7,983 nucleotides of DNA from Pseudomonadota bacterium (GTDB taxonomy: Bacteria > Pseudomonadota > Alphaproteobacteria > Rhizobiales > Hyphomicrobiaceae): the NCBI GenBank assembly GCA_023416575.1, contig JAEZHL010000050.1, forward strand, positions 1 through 7,983, read 5' to 3'. Positions 1-7,362 of this stretch are shown here, in pieces (within the stretch, counting starts at the first letter, position 1; each line of letters starts with the position of its first letter). Under the pieces are notes generated by a model. It was not told the DNA's origin. It saw nothing but the letters and a program-made list of their open reading frames with translations, and made no database searches. The translations under genes were made by a program, and so were the position numbers.

Positions 1-103
1 CGATGTCATGGACGGTGTGCCCGATATGGTGCCGATGATCCAGATCGAGGCGGTATTCACGGACGGCAGCCGTCTCGTCACGCTCCACAAGCCCATCCAA
101 TAA
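1..103 (+). CDS. ureA: Urease gamma subunit, C-terminal end (partial)
   Basis: This is the last 33 codons of a gene whose start lies left of the window; the frame begins at base 2 and ends at TAA 101-103. The visible residues include DVMDGVPDM, then VTLHKPIQ at the C-terminus. This matches the conserved end of urease gamma subunits, in which a DVMDGVP segment is followed by a strand and a terminal VTxHxPI motif. UreA is the small structural subunit that packs against UreB and UreC in the urease trimer and carries no metal ligands. Its position 36 bases before ureB fits the standard ureA-ureB-ureC order. The assignment rests on the short tail plus context, and both agree. Confidence 0.93.
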   Translation, partial: DVMDGVPDMVPMIQIEAVFTDGSRLVTLHKPIQ

Positions 104-139
104 ATCACTTGCCTCTCAAGTCGAACCATGCGGTGACCT

Positions 140-571
140 ATGGCCCAGCCAACCCACGCGGATACCCAGCACAAACACTTTCGCCCGATTGGTGGCTACG
201 TGCTCGACAGCGCTCCAATAGAGATCAACGCGGGGCGCCCGCGCGTCACACTGAAGGTCCGCAATACCGGCGACCGGCCGATCCAGATTGGGTCGCACAT
301 CCATTTTTTTGAGACCAATCGATATCTGTCTTTTGATCGCGCTGCGTCATTCGGCATGCGCCTCGACATTCCGGCAAATACCGCCGTTCGCTTCGAGCCT
401 GGTGACGAAAAGGACGTCACGTTGGTCCCGTATGGGGGAAAACAATTCGTCTACGGCTTCAACAATCTCGTTGACGGATGGACAGGTGACGGCCCGCGGC
501 CGGATTATCGGCCAAATCTCGATGAGGCGGTCCGCGAAGCTACCGAGCGCGGCTTCAAGATGAGCAAATGA
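140..571 (+). CDS. ureB: Urease beta subunit
   Basis: The gene encodes 143 residues. The urease beta core is clear: RNTGDRPIQIGSHIHFFETN (41-60), GMRLDIPANTAVRFEPGDEK (72-91) and QFVYGFNNLVDG (102-113). UreB is a structural subunit that helps build the (UreABC)3 assembly and borders the mobile flap of the UreC active site. The core family length is about 100 residues; this protein has roughly 18 extra residues at the N-terminus (His-rich: THADTQHKHF) and about 30 at the C-terminus, as in the longer UreB proteins of Yersinia and the Brucella ure-2 type. The ATG at 140 is the only sensible start. Only a weak GGTGA (132-136) precedes it, so translation may depend on coupling to ureA. Confidence 0.96.
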   Translation: MAQPTHADTQHKHFRPIGGYVLDSAPIEINAGRPRVTLKVRNTGDRPIQIGSHIHFFETNRYLSFDRAASFGMRLDIPANTAVRFEPGDEKDVTLVPYGGKQFVYGFNNLVDGWTGDGPRPDYRPNLDEAVREATERGFKMSK

Positions 572-602
572 CCCCATGAGATAGCCGACGCTCTACCGAT
601 CG

Positions 603-609
603 AAGGAGA
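603..609 (+). promoter_or_regulatory. Ribosome binding site of ureC
   Basis: AAGGAGA at 603-609 lies 7 bases before the ATG at 617. It is one of the strongest Shine-Dalgarno sequences in the operon and fixes the ureC start. Confidence 0.8.
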
Positions 610-616
610 CGGACGG

Positions 617-2338
617 ATGACGCAGATCCCTCGCAGTCAATACGCCGACCTCTATGGCGTGACCGTCGGCGACAAGGTGCGCCTTGGAAACACCGACCTC
701 TATGTCGAAATCGAAAAGGATTTACGCGGCGTCTACGGCGACGAGCTCCAGTACGGCGGCGGCAAGACACTGCGCGATGGCATGGGGTCCGACAACACAC
801 TCACGCAGGAGGCAGGCTGCCTCGACCTCGTGATCACCAACGTAACGGTTCTTGATCCCTACCTGGGAGTCGTCAAAGCCGACGTGGGAATCCGAAACGG
901 CAAGATCGCCGGGGTCGGCAAGGCGGGCAATCCCAACACGATGGATGGCGTGACACCCAGCCTCGTCACGGGCACGTCGACCGACGCGATATCCGGCGAG
1001 CATCTGATCCTGACTCCTTCTGGCATGGATACCCATGTCCACTACATCTCTCCCCAGCAGGCCTATGCGGCGTTGAGCAACGGCATCACGACGTTGTGGG
1101 GCGGTGGCATTGGTCCCGCGGACGGCTCGAACGGTGTCACCACGACCAATGGACCGTGGAACATCGAGATGATGCTGCGGGCTATCGAGGGGTTACCTAT
1201 AAACTACGGTATTAGCGGAAAAGGTAACGCCTCGAGCCCCGGGCCACTCATCGAGCAACTTCGCGCTGGCGCCGCCGCCTTCAAAGTCCACGAGGACTAC
1301 GGATCGACGCCGAGCGCGATCCGCTCGTGTCTGTCGATTGCCGACGAATACGACGTGCCAGTTGCGATCCACACCGACACACTCAATGAGTCGGGCTACG
1401 TGGAAGACACAATTGCTGCGATCAATGGCCGAACGATTCACACTTACCACAGCGAGGGCGCCGGCGGTGGCCACGCGCCCGACCTCCTCAAAGTTGTCGG
1501 TCAGCCCAACGTCCTGCCGAGCTCGACAAATCCGACATTGCCTTGCGGGGTGAATTCGGTCGCCGAGCTCTTTGACATGATTATGGTCTGCCACAACCTC
1601 AATCCAAAAATTCCCTCCGACGTTTCGTTTGCGGAAAGCCGCGTGCGCGGAGAGACCATCGTCGCCGAGAGTGTTCTGCACGACATGGGGGCGATCTCTA
1701 TGATCGGCAGCGATTCCCAGGCCATGGGCCGCATCGGAGAGACATTTCTGCGCGCGTTTCAGACCGCCGACCTCATGAAAAAGGCACGCGGAAAGCTGAC
1801 GGACGACGCCAAAGATAACGACAATTTCCGCGTTCTCCGCTTTCTGGCGAAAGTCACCATAAATCCTGCGATCACCAACGGGGTTGCCCATGCCATCGGC
1901 TCAATAGAGCCGGGGAAAGTTGCCGATCTCGTGTTATGGGAACCTCCCTTCTTCGGTGCGAAACCTAAGATGGTGCTCAAGGGCGGCATGATCGCCTGGG
2001 CGAATATGGGCGATCCGAATGCGTCGCTACCAACGCCCCAACCCATGTACTACAGGCCGATGTACGGGGCCTTCGGCGCTGCCCTACCGAAGACCTGCAT
2101 TAGTTTCGTCTCCCCTATCGCTTATGAGGAATGTGTTGGGGAGCGGTATGGGCTCAATCGGATGGTCATGCCGGTGAAGAACACGCGGGTCCTGGGCAAA
2201 TCCCATATGGTCCGGAACAGTTTCACACCAAACATCGACGTCAACCCACAGACCTTCGCCGTCAAGGTCGATGGCGTACATGCGACGGTCCAACCGCCGA
2301 AAGAGATCGCGCTCAATCAGATTTATTTTTTCAGCTGA
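617..2338 (+). CDS. ureC: Urease alpha subunit (catalytic)
   Basis: UreC, 573 residues (usual length about 567-573), is the amidohydrolase-fold catalytic subunit that hydrolyses urea to ammonia and carbamate in the cytoplasm. By alignment with Klebsiella urease (offset +6), all key residues are present. The nickel ligands are His140 and His142 (DTHVHY), the lysine to be carbamylated Lys223 (AFKVHED), His252 (AIHTDTLNESG), His278 (HTYHSEGAGGGHAPD) and Asp366 (GSDSQAMG). Substrate-binding and catalytic residues His225, His326 and Arg342 (AESR) and the flap cysteine Cys325 (MVCHNLNP) are also present. The protein ends in the typical NQIYFFS. Two small departures from the Klebsiella sequence are Cys310 (TLPCGVNS, where Klebsiella has Tyr) and Gly364 two residues before the aspartate ligand. 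The gene should encode an active enzyme once metallated. The start is set by AAGGAGA at 603-609. Confidence 0.99.
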   Translation: MTQIPRSQYADLYGVTVGDKVRLGNTDLYVEIEKDLRGVYGDELQYGGGKTLRDGMGSDNTLTQEAGCLDLVITNVTVLDPYLGVVKADVGIRNGKIAGVGKAGNPNTMDGVTPSLVTGTSTDAISGEHLILTPSGMDTHVHYISPQQAYAALSNGITTLWGGGIGPADGSNGVTTTNGPWNIEMMLRAIEGLPINYGISGKGNASSPGPLIEQLRAGAAAFKVHEDYGSTPSAIRSCLSIADEYDVPVAIHTDTLNESGYVEDTIAAINGRTIHTYHSEGAGGGHAPDLLKVVGQPNVLPSSTNPTLPCGVNSVAELFDMIMVCHNLNPKIPSDVSFAESRVRGETIVAESVLHDMGAISMIGSDSQAMGRIGETFLRAFQTADLMKKARGKLTDDAKDNDNFRVLRFLAKVTINPAITNGVAHAIGSIEPGKVADLVLWEPPFFGAKPKMVLKGGMIAWANMGDPNASLPTPQPMYYRPMYGAFGAALPKTCISFVSPIAYEECVGERYGLNRMVMPVKNTRVLGKSHMVRNSFTPNIDVNPQTFAVKVDGVHATVQPPKEIALNQIYFFS

Positions 2339-2348
2339 CCGATCCGTT

Positions 2349-2354
2349 GGAGAG
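2349..2354 (+). promoter_or_regulatory. Ribosome binding site of ureE
   Basis: GGAGAG at 2349-2354 lies 8 bases before the ATG at 2363, within the 24-base gap after the ureC stop. It supports that start. Confidence 0.65.
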
Positions 2355-2362
2355 ATGTCGCA

Positions 2363-2935
2363 ATGATCCTCGTTGAATCCATCCTCGGTAATTTGCACGA
2401 CTCGGCCTGGTCTGATCGTCTGGGGGGCGCGCGCATCGACTGGCTCGTTCTCGATCAGTGGGACGCACAGAAGAACCGCTTCCGTCGGCGGACTGGTGGC
2501 AATCAGGAGATTGCCGTAGCGCTCGATCGCAACACCCATTTGCACGACGGCGATGTCCTGGCCTGGAATGAGGATACGCGCACCGCGATTGTCACGCGCA
2601 TCGAGCTCAAGGAAGTGATGGTCATCGACCTCTCCGAGCTTACATCGCAGAACCGCGAGAGCCTCATGCGCTCCTGTTTTGAGCTTGGACATGCGCTCGG
2701 CAACCAGCATTGGCCAGCCATCATGAAGGGACAGAAGCTCTTCGTGCCCCTGACCGTGGACCGTGCCGTTATGTCTTCAGTGATGCGCACGCACGCAATT
2801 CCGGGTGTTCGCTACGAATTCATCCCGGGAGCGGAAGTCATTCCTTATCTCGCGCCCCACGAGGCCCGGCGGCTGTTCGGGGGTGCTGACGCGACACCGC
2901 ACTCCCACTTCCAAGAACACGCACACGAACACTGA
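2363..2935 (+). CDS. ureE: Urease accessory protein UreE, nickel metallochaperone
   Basis: This 190-residue protein is the dimeric nickel chaperone that hands Ni(II) to the UreG-containing maturation complex. The N-terminal peptide-binding domain covers roughly residues 1-85. The C-terminal metal-binding domain follows, with the signature ELGHALGNQHWPA (107-119); His116 corresponds to the conserved interfacial nickel ligand of UreE (His96 in Klebsiella). The C-terminus carries a short histidine tail (HSHFQEHAHEH, 180-190) with five histidines, fewer than the long tail of Klebsiella UreE. UreE proteins are poorly conserved, but the GNxH motif, the His tail and the position between ureC and ureF make the call secure. 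The gene sits 24 bases after ureC and 10 before ureF. Confidence 0.95.
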   Translation: MILVESILGNLHDSAWSDRLGGARIDWLVLDQWDAQKNRFRRRTGGNQEIAVALDRNTHLHDGDVLAWNEDTRTAIVTRIELKEVMVIDLSELTSQNRESLMRSCFELGHALGNQHWPAIMKGQKLFVPLTVDRAVMSSVMRTHAIPGVRYEFIPGAEVIPYLAPHEARRLFGGADATPHSHFQEHAHEH

Positions 2936-2945
2936 TCGGCCCGGC

Positions 2946-3635
2946 ATGCAGGCGATAACGGATCTGCTGCGCACTCTGCAATTTGGCGACTCTGCCCTGC
3001 CCGTCGGCGTGTTTTCGTTCTCCAACGGGCTCGAGTCCGCCATCCAGCATGGAGTCGTGCACGATCGCGAAACGCTGCGGCAATTCGTGACCACGGCTGC
3101 GCACCAGTCATCGGCGGTTGATGGCGTCGCCCTGCTCATTGCCCATCGCGCAGCCCAGGCCGGTGATATGCAAGGCATTATCACCGCCGATAAGGTCATC
3201 TTTCAGCGCAAGCTCAATGAGGAAATGCGCACCATGACGGTGCGCATGGGACGCAAGCTCGGGGAGCTTGCCGCCCATATCGCCGAATCGGCGATGACCC
3301 GCGAATGGCTCGCGCACATTACCCGCGGCACAAGCCCCGGCACGTATCCTGTGGCGCTCGCGCTCGTATTCGCAAGCCTCGGGATGCCGGCGCGGGATGC
3401 ATTCGCGGTGCTGCACTACGGCGTCGCCACCATGATGCTAGGCGCCGCCCTCCGGCTGATGCGCATTTCGTTTCTCGAGACGCAATCGATTCTGCTCGAG
3501 GTCAGCGCGACAGCGGAAGCCGAGTATGCGAGCGCCGCAGAAGCTACGCTCGATGATATGGCGAGCTTTACACCGATGATGGATATCCTCGCCGCGTCCC
3601 ATGTGAAGGCCCACGTCCGCATGTTCATGAACTGA
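2946..3635 (+). CDS. ureF: Urease accessory protein UreF
   Basis: UreF, 229 residues from the ATG at 2946, is the all-helical maturation protein that bridges UreD and UreG and is proposed to couple UreG GTP hydrolysis to nickel delivery. The N-terminal signature DSALPVGVFSFSNGLE (15-30) is diagnostic (family pattern DSxxPxGxFxxSxGxE). A helical body follows, ending in AHVRMFMN; the central TRGTSPGTYPVAL segment is also typical. The frame is open upstream to an ATG at 2805, but that start would lie deep inside ureE. The start at 2946 gives the family length and places the signature at the usual distance from the N-terminus. No good Shine-Dalgarno precedes it, so coupling to ureE, whose stop is 10 bases upstream, is likely. 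Confidence 0.95.
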   Translation: MQAITDLLRTLQFGDSALPVGVFSFSNGLESAIQHGVVHDRETLRQFVTTAAHQSSAVDGVALLIAHRAAQAGDMQGIITADKVIFQRKLNEEMRTMTVRMGRKLGELAAHIAESAMTREWLAHITRGTSPGTYPVALALVFASLGMPARDAFAVLHYGVATMMLGAALRLMRISFLETQSILLEVSATAEAEYASAAEATLDDMASFTPMMDILAASHVKAHVRMFMN

Positions 3636-3638
3636 GGT
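3634..3638 (+). promoter_or_regulatory. Ribosome binding site of ureG, overlapping the ureF stop
   Basis: GAGGT at 3634-3638 shares bases with the ureF TGA (3633-3635) and lies 7 bases before the ureG ATG at 3646. This arrangement suits translational coupling of ureF and ureG. Confidence 0.6.
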
Positions 3639-3645
3639 CCAGTGA

Positions 3646-4305
3646 ATGAAGAAAATCACGCGAATTGGAGTTGGCGGCCCGGTCGGTTCGGGAAAAACGG
3701 CGATCATCGAAGCCATCACACCGCATCTCGTCCGATCCGGCGTCAAAGTCCTCGTCATTACGAATGACGTCGTAACGACTGAGGACGCCAAACACGTTCA
3801 GCATACGCTCAAGGGCGTTCTGATCGAGGAGCGCATTCTCGGCGTCGAAACCGGGGCGTGCCCGCACACGGCAGTCCGCGAGGATCCGAGCATGAACCTC
3901 GCCGCCGTGGAGGAGATGGAGGCGCGTTTCCCTGATACCGATATCGTTCTGATCGAGAGCGGCGGGGACAACCTGACGCTGACTTTCAGTCCGGCCCTGG
4001 TCGACTTCTTTATCTACGTGATCGACGTGGCCGCCGGCGACAAGATCCCGCGCAAGAATGGGCCTGGCATCACGCAGTCCGATATACTCGTCATCAACAA
4101 GATCGACCTTGCCCCCTATGTCCGGGCTGATCTCGGCGTCATGGATCGCGATTCCCGGATGATGCGCAGAGAGAAGCCGTATCTGTTCACCAATTGCATG
4201 ACCGGTGAAGGAATTCCGGAACTGATTGGCCTCATCCGCGAGAACGTCTTGTTCGATTTCTCCGACAGCAGAGGCGAGATTGATGCAGCCGCGGCCCGCG
4301 CGTGA
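3646..4305 (+). CDS. ureG: Urease accessory protein UreG, GTPase
   Basis: UreG is the SIMIBI-class GTPase that dimerises around a nickel ion and drives its insertion into urease. The 219-residue product shows the P-loop GGPVGSGKT (10-18), the metal-binding Cys-Pro-His triad (72-74, in GACPHTAVRED), the ESGGDN motif (104-109) and the guanine-specificity motif NKID (151-154). All are intact. After the usual end of the fold (ENVLFDFS) there is a short tail rich in Asp, Glu and Ala. It is encoded where the reading frame runs over the start of ureD, so the tail may be a by-product of the overlap. UreG usually has about 200-210 residues. The start is supported by GAGGT at 3634-3638. Confidence 0.98.
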   Translation: MKKITRIGVGGPVGSGKTAIIEAITPHLVRSGVKVLVITNDVVTTEDAKHVQHTLKGVLIEERILGVETGACPHTAVREDPSMNLAAVEEMEARFPDTDIVLIESGGDNLTLTFSPALVDFFIYVIDVAAGDKIPRKNGPGITQSDILVINKIDLAPYVRADLGVMDRDSRMMRREKPYLFTNCMTGEGIPELIGLIRENVLFDFSDSRGEIDAAAARA

Positions 4306-5188
4306 ACTCGCAAGCTATCAGGACGAGCCAGGGCAGCTTCCGAGCGGGTCCCTGGGCAAGGATGCCTCCTTGCAGCTCGGCTTCGAACGCCGCCGCGACA
4401 GGACCGCCCTGATCACGCTCCGGCGGCGCGCACCTCTCCTCGTACAGCAGGCGCTGTACTGGGATCAGGAAATGCCGGAGCTTCCCTGCGTCTACATCAT
4501 CACGAACTCCGGCGGCATCCTGCAGGGGGATCGATACGCGATCCACATCGACCTCGCGCCCGGCGCCCAAGCGCATGTCACCACGCAAGCGGCGACAAAA
4601 ATTCATGAGATGGACGCCAACTACGCAGGGCAAACGCAGGAAATCGTGCTCCAAGAAGACTCATACCTCGAATATCTCCCGCATCCCGTCATTCCCCATC
4701 GGCACTCCCGCTTCATCACCCAGACCCGCATTTCCGTACATCCGAACGCGACGTTGCTCTATTCGGAAATTCTGATGCCGGGTCGCAAGTATTACGGTGC
4801 AGGAGAGGTTTTCGAGTACGACCTGTTTTCGTCCGCGGTACGGGCGGAACGGCCGGATGGCAGCGGCTTGTTCGCCGAGAAGTTCATCATCGACCCGCGG
4901 CGCTCGAATGTCCGTCAGGCTGGCGTCATGGGTGGGTTCGACGTCTTTGCAAACGTGATGCTGCTGACGCCCAAGAAGCATGCTCAGTCCATATTTGAGA
5001 AAACAGAAAGTTTATTTACGACTGACCTTGCCGCCGGAGCAAGCCGTCTGCCGAACGACTCCGGGCTGATCTACAAAGTGCTCGGGCACGAGTCGCAGCC
5101 GGTGCGCGCGAAGGTTCGCGAGTTCTGGTCGCAGGTGCGCCAGGAAGTCGTCGGTCGAAGGGTCCCCCAGGATTTCCTGTGGGGATAG
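4283..5188 (+). CDS. ureD: Urease accessory protein UreD (UreH), maturation scaffold
   Basis: UreD binds apo-urease directly and, with UreF and UreG, provides the route by which nickel reaches the active site. From the ATG at 4283 the protein has 301 residues. Family motifs are TNSGGILQGD (74-83), TTQAATKIHEM (100-110), YLPHPVIPH (131-139) and LMPGRKYYGAGE (164-175). The frame stays open upstream to an ATG at 4226, which would give 320 residues but an 80-base overlap with ureG. The 4283 start is preferred because GAGGCGAG (4271-4278) lies just upstream and the overlap shrinks to 23 bases. Placing ureD last rather than first is the Yersinia/Brucella ure-2 order. The 3' end is 10 bases from the transporter gene. 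Confidence 0.93.
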   Translation: MQPRPARELASYQDEPGQLPSGSLGKDASLQLGFERRRDRTALITLRRRAPLLVQQALYWDQEMPELPCVYIITNSGGILQGDRYAIHIDLAPGAQAHVTTQAATKIHEMDANYAGQTQEIVLQEDSYLEYLPHPVIPHRHSRFITQTRISVHPNATLLYSEILMPGRKYYGAGEVFEYDLFSSAVRAERPDGSGLFAEKFIIDPRRSNVRQAGVMGGFDVFANVMLLTPKKHAQSIFEKTESLFTTDLAAGASRLPNDSGLIYKVLGHESQPVRAKVREFWSQVRQEVVGRRVPQDFLWG

Positions 5189-5192
5189 GAGG
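5186..5192 (+). promoter_or_regulatory. Ribosome binding site of the urea transporter gene
   Basis: TAGGAGG at 5186-5192 begins within the ureD stop codon (TAG 5186-5188) and ends 6 bases before the ATG at 5199. It is a near-ideal Shine-Dalgarno and implies strong, coupled translation. Confidence 0.75.
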
Positions 5193-5198
5193 CAGGCC

Positions 5199-6221
5199 AT
5201 GGCATTCATCGACGAAAGCTGGAACAGGCTGGCACAAGCCAACCCCTTAGTGCGCTTCGTGGATGAATGCTTACGCGGAGCAGGCCAAGTCATTTTTCAG
5301 AATAATCCGCTGACGGGCCTGTTCTTCATTCTCGGGATTGCGTGGGGCTCGGTAGTTGCAAACACGATTCCGGTCATTATCGGTGCCGTCGTCGCCCTTG
5401 CCATCGCCACAGCTACTGCGATCCTGCTGGATTCTGACAACGAGTCCCTTCGTCAGGGATTGTTTGGCTTCAACGGTATATTGGTGGGTGCAGCCGTACC
5501 GACATTTCTGGCAGCCACACCGACCATGTGGCTGTTGCTGGTCATAGGTGCAGCAGTTTCGACCGTTGTCATGCTCGCGGTCAGCAATGTCATGAAGACG
5601 TGGGGTGTGCCAGCGCTCACCTTCCCCTTCGTCCTGACGACATGGTTCCTGGTTCTCGCGGCCTACGCATTTGGCCATCTTCCAATCAGTTCGATGGGTC
5701 CCCCGGCGCTGCCGCACGCCGCCGGTGCAGAGGCGGCCCCAGCCGCGGCCCTCACCTCTGGGTTCCTCTTGGATGCTTGGTTGAAGGGGCCGGCTCAGGT
5801 TTTCTTGATCAACAATGCCATCTCGGGAATCCTGATTGTCATTGGATTGTTGGCAAACTCGATCTGGGCGGGCGTGTTCGCCCTTGCCGGATCAGCTGTC
5901 GCGCTGTTGTTCGCGCTCGTGTTCGGTGCTCCGCCCCATAGCATAGATGCCGGACTCTATGCCTTCAGTGCCGTCTTGACCGCGGTCGGATTGGGCTGCG
6001 TCTTCTACTCCCCATCCTGGCGCGTTGCGCTGTACGCGCTCCTTGGCACGATTTTCACTGTGATCGTCCAGGGCGCACTCGACACCGCCCTTTTGCCGGC
6101 CGGCATACCGACATTCACCGCGCCGTTTGTTTTCGCCACTTGGCTGTTCTTACTGCCCAAGGCAGACCTCAAGCCGCATCCGCACGAACGCCTGAGGGAT
6201 GGAGTGATGACGGGCAAATAG
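5199..6221 (+). CDS. UT-family urea transporter (Yut/UreT-like)
   Basis: This 340-residue polytopic inner-membrane protein belongs to the UT family, which forms channel-like trimers passing urea down its gradient. The family's internal duplication is visible. The first half has GQVIFQNNPLTGLFFILGI (29-47), GFNGILVGAAVPTF (90-103) and TFPFVLTTW (141-149). The second half has AQVFLINNAISGILIVIGL (199-217), YAFSAVLTAVGLG (254-266) and TAPFVFATW (307-315). A Pro/Ala-rich linker (about 161-187) joins the halves. About ten hydrophobic segments are apparent, and the C-terminus is short and charged. The length matches bacterial UT proteins. Located 10 bases after ureD, it should supply substrate to the urease encoded upstream. 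It corresponds in position to yut of Yersinia and ureT of the Brucella ure-2 locus. Confidence 0.95.
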   Translation: MAFIDESWNRLAQANPLVRFVDECLRGAGQVIFQNNPLTGLFFILGIAWGSVVANTIPVIIGAVVALAIATATAILLDSDNESLRQGLFGFNGILVGAAVPTFLAATPTMWLLLVIGAAVSTVVMLAVSNVMKTWGVPALTFPFVLTTWFLVLAAYAFGHLPISSMGPPALPHAAGAEAAPAAALTSGFLLDAWLKGPAQVFLINNAISGILIVIGLLANSIWAGVFALAGSAVALLFALVFGAPPHSIDAGLYAFSAVLTAVGLGCVFYSPSWRVALYALLGTIFTVIVQGALDTALLPAGIPTFTAPFVFATWLFLLPKADLKPHPHERLRDGVMTGK

Positions 6222-6243
6222 CGCGTGTCGCTTTCACGGAGCG

Positions 6244-7362
6244 ATGATCGTTGCTGCAGACGGGAAGTTGGATCCATTGGACACGCTAATAAGAGTCCTC
6301 GTGTTTGTGATCGGTGCTCTCGGGATCCTGATGTTCTACCGGTCGATTCTGCGCGTGGCCGTTCTCCATATCCGCCAGAGGGATTGGATCGCGACGCAAA
6401 CCGGCAGGATCGCTCGTGCACCCGTCCTGTACCTCGCCCGACGGCAACACAACTACGAGGATGTCCAGAAAACGATGGTCTGGGCATTTCCGGTACACAT
6501 CCTTTTCCTTATCGCCGTATACTTTATATGGGTCCAGGTCTCATTCATGCTTTTGCTGTGGGCGGTAGAAATCGACCGATCGTGGCTCAAGAATTTCATC
6601 ATCAGCGGATCTGCATTGAGCACGCTCGGTTTCTCCACGCCAGCAAGCGCGGCAGGGCAACTGTTCGCCATCCTGGAAGGCGCCTTCGGGCTCGGTATCA
6701 TCGTTTTCATGTTCACTTTCCTTCCAGGATATCGGGCGGCGGTGCAGAATCGCGAGGATCTCGTCGGCTGGATATTCGCCCGTGTCGGCGAGCGGCCCAC
6801 CGCCTTCAGCCTGATTAATTGGTGCCAGAAGACGGACCAGTTGCAGGATCCGGGGCCGATCTTTGAGCGCGCTGAAAGCTGGTTCCGGGCACTCCAGGAA
6901 ACACATCTGCTGACGCCTTCACTTGCCTTTGTGCCGGCCGTCCGAACCAGAAGGACGTGGGTCGGAGCCGCCACGTGCATGCTCGACGCCGCTTCCTTTG
7001 CCCTGTCCTCTCTCGACGTCAAAGGAGTCCAGCTGGCCCGAACGTGCCATGATACGGGTGTGGAGGCGCTGAATCTCGTTGCGCGGGAGCTGAGCGACGA
7101 AACCGGCGTCGTCGCTGTCGAGGCGGTAAAGGGCGACGGCGACGATCTGGCCGAAGCCTATAACGCAACCTACGACAGGCTCGCTGCGGCTGGTCTACCA
7201 ATGAGGCCGAACCGGGATGAGTGCCGCCTCGCCTTTATGAGCCTTCGTGCTGAATACATGAGGGCGGTGCGGGAGCTGGCAGCGGCGACCCTCATGCCGA
7301 CCGATGAACCTTGGGTGCTGCCGTGGGCCACGCCTCGGCCAGCGGCCACCTCTCCGCATTGA
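6244..7362 (+). CDS. Membrane protein with a K+-channel-like pore segment and C-terminal soluble domain, function unknown
   Basis: I do not recognise a named family member. The 372-residue product has hydrophobic segments at about 14-34, 78-108 (perhaps two close helices or one long one) and 137-160. Between the last two lies WLKNFIISGSALSTLGFSTP (114-133). This has the shape of a pore helix followed by a potassium-channel filter (compare TxGYG in two-TM channels, or the SAFxxxGF loops of TrkH/KtrB), here S-T-L-G-F-S and therefore degenerate. The next helix (AILEGAFGLGIIVFMFTFLPGYRAAV) resembles the inner helix of two-TM channels. Residues about 165-372 are soluble and mostly helical, with two Cys-containing stretches (C245, C268). 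The gene starts 22 bases after the urea transporter and probably shares its transcript. The GGAG at 6238-6241 is only 2 bases from the ATG, so the start is uncertain; no better one is apparent. The channel-like reading is inference; that this is a real gene is well supported. Confidence 0.6.
   Translation: MIVAADGKLDPLDTLIRVLVFVIGALGILMFYRSILRVAVLHIRQRDWIATQTGRIARAPVLYLARRQHNYEDVQKTMVWAFPVHILFLIAVYFIWVQVSFMLLLWAVEIDRSWLKNFIISGSALSTLGFSTPASAAGQLFAILEGAFGLGIIVFMFTFLPGYRAAVQNREDLVGWIFARVGERPTAFSLINWCQKTDQLQDPGPIFERAESWFRALQETHLLTPSLAFVPAVRTRRTWVGAATCMLDAASFALSSLDVKGVQLARTCHDTGVEALNLVARELSDETGVVAVEAVKGDGDDLAEAYNATYDRLAAAGLPMRPNRDECRLAFMSLRAEYMRAVRELAAATLMPTDEPWVLPWATPRPAATSPH

Noticed and set aside
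1193..1891. Long - strand open frame (232 codons) opposite ureC
   Set aside because: It lies wholly antisense to a conserved catalytic gene, has no recognisable motif and has the composition expected from GC-rich codon shadowing.
2084..2710. - strand open frame (208 codons) across the ureC-ureE junction
   Set aside because: It is antisense to two well-supported genes and has no family resemblance; it is a shadow frame of GC-rich coding DNA.
2805..2945. N-terminal extension of ureF to an upstream ATG
   Set aside because: It would overlap ureE by 131 bases and add 47 residues before a signature that normally lies near the N-terminus.
4226..4282. Upstream start of ureD
   Set aside because: It increases the overlap with ureG to 80 bases and has no clear ribosome site, while 4283 does.
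6225..6818. Alternative + strand frame (197 codons) overlapping the channel-like gene
   Set aside because: It is rich in Arg, Pro and Ser with no structure, whereas the 6244 frame encodes clear membrane helices.
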